From Scatacola_A faecigallinarum (lineage in GTDB: Bacteria; Pseudomonadota; Alphaproteobacteria; RF32; CAG-239), in the NCBI GenBank assembly GCA_018713605.1, contig DVOM01000039.1:1-63260 (forward strand): a stretch of 63,260 nt of DNA. The letters are read 5' to 3'. Shown here piece by piece: positions 59,055 through 63,260 of the stretch. Every line of letters begins with the position of its first letter. Positions within the stretch are counted from its first letter, which is position 1. Under the pieces are notes generated by a model. The model had not been told where the DNA came from. It did not search any database and saw nothing but the letters and a program-made list of their open reading frames with translations. The position numbers were made by a program, and so were the translations under genes.

Positions 59055-60481
59055 TGATTCACAATTATATTGCCGCTCTTCCCGAAATCTCGTTGGCCGC
59101 CGGCTTGCTTGTCATGGCGCTGGTTCGTCTTTTCCGGAGTGAAAACACGCCGAAAACCTTTCATACGCTGGGAAAATTTTTTCTGGCTTTTACGCTGCTG
59201 ACAACCGTCGTCTTTTACAACAGAAGCTGGCTGCCGCCGATTTTTGAAAACAACCCTTATACCAGCCTGTTTAAAATCATTATTTGTCTTTTTACGCTGG
59301 CCTGGGCGTATTTGTCCTGCAAATGGTTTCTGAACAAGAACTATTCCAGCTGGTCGTTTTACAGCCTCATCCTTCTGGAGGTTCTGCTTCTGTCGCTGGC
59401 CATCTCCGCTTTGAACTTTGCGGCGCTCTTTGTCGGGCTTCAGGGCGCTTTTCTGCTCAACTGGTGTCTCATACGCCTCGGCGATGACGAAGAAAAGAAA
59501 AAACGTGATGCCGCCCGGCGTTTTCTGTGCTTCGCTTTGTTGTTTGCCGCTTTTTTTGCCTGCGGCTGCGTTCTGATTTTTATGCGTGCCGGCAGTTTGG
59601 AATATGCCGCTGCTTATGAGTATTTCAGCCGGACGGCGCAATTGTCTTATTCCGACTATGCCGCCGCAGCAATGGTTCTTCTGCCGCTGCTGTTTATGCT
59701 GGGTCTGGTTCCGTTTCATTTCTGGTATATTGACGTTATCGGCGTGGCGATATTGCCGGTCAGCGGCTTTTTGACCATTGTTCCCCTGTTTGCCTGCGTC
59801 GCCTGTCTGACGGACGTGGTACTGAATGCGTTTTTTCCGGTCTGGCCGGTATTGAAGCCCGTGCTGGTTGCTTTTGCGCTGCTTTCGGTCGGTTTCGGCG
59901 TCATCGGAGCCAATGCCGAAACCAATATGCGCCGCCTGTTCGGCTTCAGCACGTTATATCATCTGGGCGTCATCGCTTTGTCCCTGGCCGCTTTTGACGA
60001 CAACTCGGTTTTAAGCAGCTTTGTTTATATGTTGGTCTATGTTCTGGCCATGTCAGGCATATACACCTCGTTTCTGGGCATGCGGAGCCGAGGTGTTTAT
60101 CTGATGGAACTGGAAAGCGTATCCGGCCTGTCAGAAGTGCGCCCTTACATTGCCGCCGGCTTTCTGGTCTTTCTTATTTCGCTGATTTCGACGCCGCCGA
60201 TGCTGGGTTTTCTGGGTAAACTTTCGGTAGTCAACAATTTGGTCATTCAGGGCGCCTATACGACAATTTTTGTCGTTTTGCTGGCAGTGCTGATGCTGGT
60301 CTACGCTTATCTGAACGTTATCAAGGCATTATATTTCGATACGCGTACGAATACCTTTGACCGCGTTGACAAAGGGGTGTATATATGTTTAACCGTCAAT
60401 CTGATTCTGGTGCTTATTTCCATATTGAACCCCAAATATCTGATGAACGACGTCGAAGCTATGCTGGTAACGATTTTTTAG
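59054..60481 (+). CDS. nuoN: NuoN-like antiporter-type subunit, divergent
   Basis: This 475-aa membrane protein overlaps the nuoM stop by 1 nt. The PFH.W motif of NuoN is present (LVPFHFWYIDV, about 218-228), but the conserved Lys before it is Met (about M215), the WTPDVY pattern is mostly replaced, VPKIAA reads VPLFAC, and the helix 5 Glu position is Gln (FVGLQG, about Q130). Several proton-path residues are thus lost. It belongs to the same run as nuoL and nuoM. Confidence 0.8.
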   Translation: MIHNYIAALPEISLAAGLLVMALVRLFRSENTPKTFHTLGKFFLAFTLLTTVVFYNRSWLPPIFENNPYTSLFKIIICLFTLAWAYLSCKWFLNKNYSSWSFYSLILLEVLLLSLAISALNFAALFVGLQGAFLLNWCLIRLGDDEEKKKRDAARRFLCFALLFAAFFACGCVLIFMRAGSLEYAAAYEYFSRTAQLSYSDYAAAAMVLLPLLFMLGLVPFHFWYIDVIGVAILPVSGFLTIVPLFACVACLTDVVLNAFFPVWPVLKPVLVAFALLSVGFGVIGANAETNMRRLFGFSTLYHLGVIALSLAAFDDNSVLSSFVYMLVYVLAMSGIYTSFLGMRSRGVYLMELESVSGLSEVRPYIAAGFLVFLISLISTPPMLGFLGKLSVVNNLVIQGAYTTIFVVLLAVLMLVYAYLNVIKALYFDTRTNTFDRVDKGVYICLTVNLILVLISILNPKYLMNDVEAMLVTIF

Positions 60482-60490
60482 GGAAGAGGA

Positions 60491-61231
60491 ATGGCAGAAT
60501 TTGCAAATTGGCAGTGGGTGGATTTGGAAGAAACTTCCAGCACCAATGATGAAGTAAAAAGGCTTTGCGCCGCGGCACCTTCCGGCAAAAGGTTTATGGT
60601 TGCCGCCCGCCGGCAGAATGCGGGTCGCGGCCGCCGGGGCAGGGGCTGGGTCAGTCTTGAAGGCAATTTGTTTGTTTCTTTCGGACTGGAAGTCGCACCG
60701 CAGCTTCTGGGACAGATGACTTTTGTCGTCGGATTAAGCCTGCTTGAGGCGGTAAGGGAGCTCGCGCCGCAGGCTGATGTCTGCCTGAAATGGCCAAACG
60801 ACGTGTTGGTCGGGGGCGGAAAGGTTTCGGGAATTTTGCTGGAGAAGGCCGCCGGAAACTATCTGGTCGTCGGCGTCGGCGTTAATATTGTTGCCGCGCC
60901 GCAGTGCGACAGCATACTTTATCCGGTCGTTTCGCTTAAACAGGCCGGCGTAATAACCGACCGGACGGCCTTTTTGCATGCCTTTGTCCGGGCGTATGAC
61001 CGCAATCTGGATTGCTGGGAGAACGAAGGCTTTGCTCCGATACGGGAAAACTGGCTGAAATATGCCAAAAATTTGGGAGCCGGAATAACCGTCAATATGG
61101 AAAAGGAACGGAAAACCGGAAAATTTGCCGGGGTAGACGAAAACGGCGTTTTGCTGCTGGAAACCCCGTCCGGCATTGAGAAAATTTATGCCGGGGATAT
61201 ATTTTATTTGAAGGAAAAAGAAAATAAATGA
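60491..61231 (+). CDS. birA: Biotin-[acetyl-CoA-carboxylase] ligase
   Basis: This 246-aa enzyme activates biotin and attaches it to carrier proteins. The family motifs are STNDEVK near residue 17, QNAGRGRRGRGW with the GRGRRGR biotinyl-AMP loop (about 43-54), LKWPNDVLV and KVSGIL.E. It lacks the N-terminal HTH of enteric BirA, so it is enzyme only. It lies 9 nt after nuoN and overlaps the RNase J start by 4 nt, an arrangement conserved in alphaproteobacteria. Confidence 0.95.
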   Translation: MAEFANWQWVDLEETSSTNDEVKRLCAAAPSGKRFMVAARRQNAGRGRRGRGWVSLEGNLFVSFGLEVAPQLLGQMTFVVGLSLLEAVRELAPQADVCLKWPNDVLVGGGKVSGILLEKAAGNYLVVGVGVNIVAAPQCDSILYPVVSLKQAGVITDRTAFLHAFVRAYDRNLDCWENEGFAPIRENWLKYAKNLGAGITVNMEKERKTGKFAGVDENGVLLLETPSGIEKIYAGDIFYLKEKENK

Positions 61232-62895
61232 GTAGTTTTGATAAGGAAGGTTTGTATTTTATCGCTTTGGGCGGAGCCGAAGAAGTCGGCTATAATATGT
61301 ATGTTTACGCCGCGGACGGCAAATTAATCGTCGTCGACTGCGGATACGGATTTTTTAACGACGATTTTCCGGGCATGGAGCTGGGCTTCGCCTCGCCGGA
61401 AGCGCTGGAAGGCGAAATTGACAATATTGAGGGCTTGTTCATTACCCACTCGCACGAAGATCATTTCGGCGCCGTTGCCCACATCTGGCCGAAATTGAAG
61501 TGTCCGGTCTATGCAACGCCGTTTGCCGCCGCGCATATCGTCTCCCGGCTTAAGGACTATAAGCTTGAAAAAGAACCGCAGATTAACGTCGTCAATGACG
61601 GCGAAACCGTGAAACTGCAGAATTTTGAGGTCAAATTTGCTTCTTTGGTGCACTCGACGCTTGAAAACTCGGCGCTGTTGATTAAAACCCGCTACGGCAA
61701 TGTCGTCCATGCCACCGACTGGCGCTTTGACGACGGCAGCTGCGGCATGCTTCCTTTTGACTATCAGTCGTTTAAGGATTTTGCCGCCGAAGGCATAGAG
61801 GCTTTTGTCTGCGATTCGACCAATCTGCTCGACACCGAGGAACAGCCGACCGAGATGCAGGTGCGCGAGAGCCTGATGAAACTGGTGCCGACTTTTAAGA
61901 ACAAACTGGTCGCCACCTGCTTCGCCTCCAATGTCGTTCGGCTGGAGAGTCTTATTCTTGCCGCGCATGCGGCCGGGCGCACGCCGGTTGTCGCCGGCAT
62001 GAGCCTCAATCAGAACCTTAAGATGGCTAAAGACTGCGGCTATCTGCAAAATCTGCCGCCGTACGTCAACGCCAAGGACGCGGCGGAAATTCCCAATGAT
62101 GAAATCATGTATATCTGCGCCGGTTCGCAGGGAAATTACCGCAGCGGTCTGACCCGTATTGTCAACCGTGAAAATAAGGATATGATTCTCTGTCCCGGCG
62201 ACGCGGTCATTTTTTCCTCCAAAATTATTCCCGGCAATGAGAAAAAAATTGAACGCATGCAGGAAAAACTGCGCGATCAGGGCGTAGAGGTCATCAGCAA
62301 AGAAGAATATCTGGTGCATTGTTCCGGCCACGGGGGCAAAAAGGAAACCCGCCAGATGTACGAAATTCTCAAACCGAATGTCCTGATAACCGTACACGGC
62401 GAAAGACGGGTTATCCGTGAGCACAGCCGTTTTGCTAAAAGCTGCGGCATCAGTCACGTGGTAATGCCCCGCAACGGTGATGTTTTGCTTTTGAACGGCG
62501 ACAAAATCGAAACTGTCGGCGAAGTTCCGACTGACATTTTGGGAGTAGACCGCAATCAGATAACCTCAATCAATTCGCAGCTGGTCAAAAACCGCAAACG
62601 CATCGCCTATAACGGCAGCGTCTTTATAACCGCGGTTCTGAATGAAAACTGGCAGCCCGAGTATTTGGACATATCTTCGATAGATATTCTGGATGAGGAA
62701 ACTTGGACGAAACTGGCTGAAGAAATCCGCGCCGATATGCTGAAAGCGATTCCCGAAGAGGCAATCAAACTCAACCATCGGGAAAGCGCGGTTAAGGAAT
62801 ATATCAGTGCCAAAATCCGCAAACGTATCTATAACCAAACCGGCATCAAACCGGTGGTATTCATGCACTTTCATAAAAAAGAAACCGAAGCGTAA
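61228..62895 (+). CDS. rnj: Ribonuclease J
   Basis: This 555-aa metallo-beta-lactamase/beta-CASP RNase acts on mRNA 5' and internal sites. The metal motif is THSHEDHFGA (residues about 72-81), with a further His in LVHSTLENS and an HATDWRFD region, and the C-terminal beta-CASP motifs HCSGHGGK and TVHGERRVIREHSRFA. It is full length. It is last in the nuo-birA-rnj run and ends at a terminator. Confidence 0.96.
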   Translation: MSSFDKEGLYFIALGGAEEVGYNMYVYAADGKLIVVDCGYGFFNDDFPGMELGFASPEALEGEIDNIEGLFITHSHEDHFGAVAHIWPKLKCPVYATPFAAAHIVSRLKDYKLEKEPQINVVNDGETVKLQNFEVKFASLVHSTLENSALLIKTRYGNVVHATDWRFDDGSCGMLPFDYQSFKDFAAEGIEAFVCDSTNLLDTEEQPTEMQVRESLMKLVPTFKNKLVATCFASNVVRLESLILAAHAAGRTPVVAGMSLNQNLKMAKDCGYLQNLPPYVNAKDAAEIPNDEIMYICAGSQGNYRSGLTRIVNRENKDMILCPGDAVIFSSKIIPGNEKKIERMQEKLRDQGVEVISKEEYLVHCSGHGGKKETRQMYEILKPNVLITVHGERRVIREHSRFAKSCGISHVVMPRNGDVLLLNGDKIETVGEVPTDILGVDRNQITSINSQLVKNRKRIAYNGSVFITAVLNENWQPEYLDISSIDILDEETWTKLAEEIRADMLKAIPEEAIKLNHRESAVKEYISAKIRKRIYNQTGIKPVVFMHFHKKETEA

Positions 62896-62900
62896 AAATT

Positions 62901-62925
62901 AAGGCTCTCGGAAAGAGAGCCTTTT
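62901..62925. terminator. Bidirectional terminator after rnj
   Basis: A 9-bp stem, AAGGCTCTC/GAGAGCCTT, with T-rich flanks, between convergent genes. Confidence 0.85.
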
Positions 62926-62930
62926 GTTTA

Positions 62931-63260
62931 TCAACGCATTTGCTGGATACAGGGATGTGCAGGTTGATATCTGCTGTGAGTACCGCCGGTGCAGTAACAA
63001 TGGCTGCCTTTAATGCCGCCGCCGCAGCGGTTGAACCCTGTCGAACCGCCTGTAGAACCTCCCGTCGAACCTCCGGAGCTTCCGCCGGAAGACGAAGACT
63101 TGTAGCACGAGCTTCCGGACTGAGTATACCCTGAGTCACAGCTCCAGGCGGAACATTTGGAGGAGCAGTCGGAGTAGTAGGACGTGCAGTGAGCATTGGC
63201 CGGCACCGAAACCGCCGTTTTGTTCCGGCAGTTGTCGGCATAGCAGGTCTGGCATTTTGA
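62931..63260 (-). CDS. Cysteine-rich, Gly/Ser-repeat protein (3' end, partial)
   Basis: The reading frame stays open to the window edge, so only the last 109 residues are seen. It has about 14 cysteines in short spacing (CQTCYADNC, CSSKCSAWSCDSGY), then a Gly/Ser/Thr repeat (four GGST/GGSS units) and a C-terminal CYCTGGT. The pattern suggests a secreted disulphide-rich surface protein, but the signal peptide region is missing. The family is not recognised. Confidence 0.6.
   Translation of the reverse strand, partial: SKCQTCYADNCRNKTAVSVPANAHCTSYYSDCSSKCSAWSCDSGYTQSGSSCYKSSSSGGSSGGSTGGSTGGSTGFNRCGGGIKGSHCYCTGGTHSRYQPAHPCIQQMR

Noticed and set aside
61324..62457. 377-codon minus-strand frame opposite RNase J
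   Set aside because: RNase J motifs are all in the plus strand. The antisense frame shows no domain.

Overview
The window is a stretch of chromosome from an alphaproteobacterium. The evidence is an AapJ-type amino-acid binding protein, the nuoL/M/N-birA-RNase J gene order, an alphaproteobacterial XRE regulator, an S24-type HTH regulator of the kind that ends in IVWASQ, and dispersed palindromes of the GTCATTCCCG...CGGGAAT type. Mid-GC coding sequence, a full glycogen branch (glgB-glgX-malQ), flagellar genes and a C-type-lectin-like variable protein together suggest a host-associated, Rhodospirillales-like or RF32-like gut lineage. That placement is an inference. Most genes are ordinary chromosomal genes separated by strong intrinsic terminators.

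Layout. Positions 1-600 are a mosaic of long direct and inverted repeats. Positions 600-1490 carry a small two-gene minus-strand unit with an S24 regulator whose catalytic dyad is lost. Positions 1650-12500 hold a compact plus-strand operon that encodes a T7/podovirus-like particle: probable small terminase, large terminase, SleB-type lysin, holin-like protein, portal, Bbp19-like protein, scaffold, capsid, small virion protein, two tail-tube proteins and an internal virion-like protein. It has no integrase, polymerase, replication gene or tail fibre. Converging on its 3' end is a gene (12581-13150) with a C-terminus that looks like a diversity-generating-retroelement (DGR) variable region, followed by a perfect 11-bp hairpin with a 4-nt loop. 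From 13.3 to 24.7 kb are an esterase, an amino-acid binding protein, an MlaC-like protein, gltX, cysS, a UPF0173 hydrolase, a secreted HExxH protein, small exported or cytosolic proteins, an XRE regulator preceded by a structured region that may be an IS200/IS605 right-end remnant, tRNA-Leu(CAA), and a TPR-methyltransferase.

Positions 24.9-31.4 kb form the glycogen operon glgB-glgX-malQ. Positions 31.5-37.9 kb are a minus-strand flagellar operon, in transcription order flgI, flgJ-like, flgN-like, flgK, flgL. Positions 38.0-52.7 kb carry an MFS transporter, an ABC-F ATPase, an amino-acid permease, lipoproteins, YbaK, a DUF4186 protein, a redox-type operon (phosphoesterase, cupin, carboxymuconolactone decarboxylase-like, flavoprotein) and an exported hydrolase. 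The last two units share MerR-type promoters with a 19-bp spacer. The same stretch has a PreT/GltD-like oxidoreductase and a SemiSWEET-GGDEF fusion. Positions 53.2-55.2 kb are an AT-richer scar with a GNAT gene and gene fragments. The right end has tRNA-Lys(UUU), three divergent complex I antiporter subunits (NuoL/M/N), birA, RNase J and a partial cysteine-rich protein.

The points most worth a second look are the replication-free podovirus-like particle operon beside a DGR-like target gene, the antiporter subunits that have lost most proton-path residues, the SemiSWEET-GGDEF fusion with a degenerate active site, and the putative stand-alone IS605-type RNA in front of a regulator gene.
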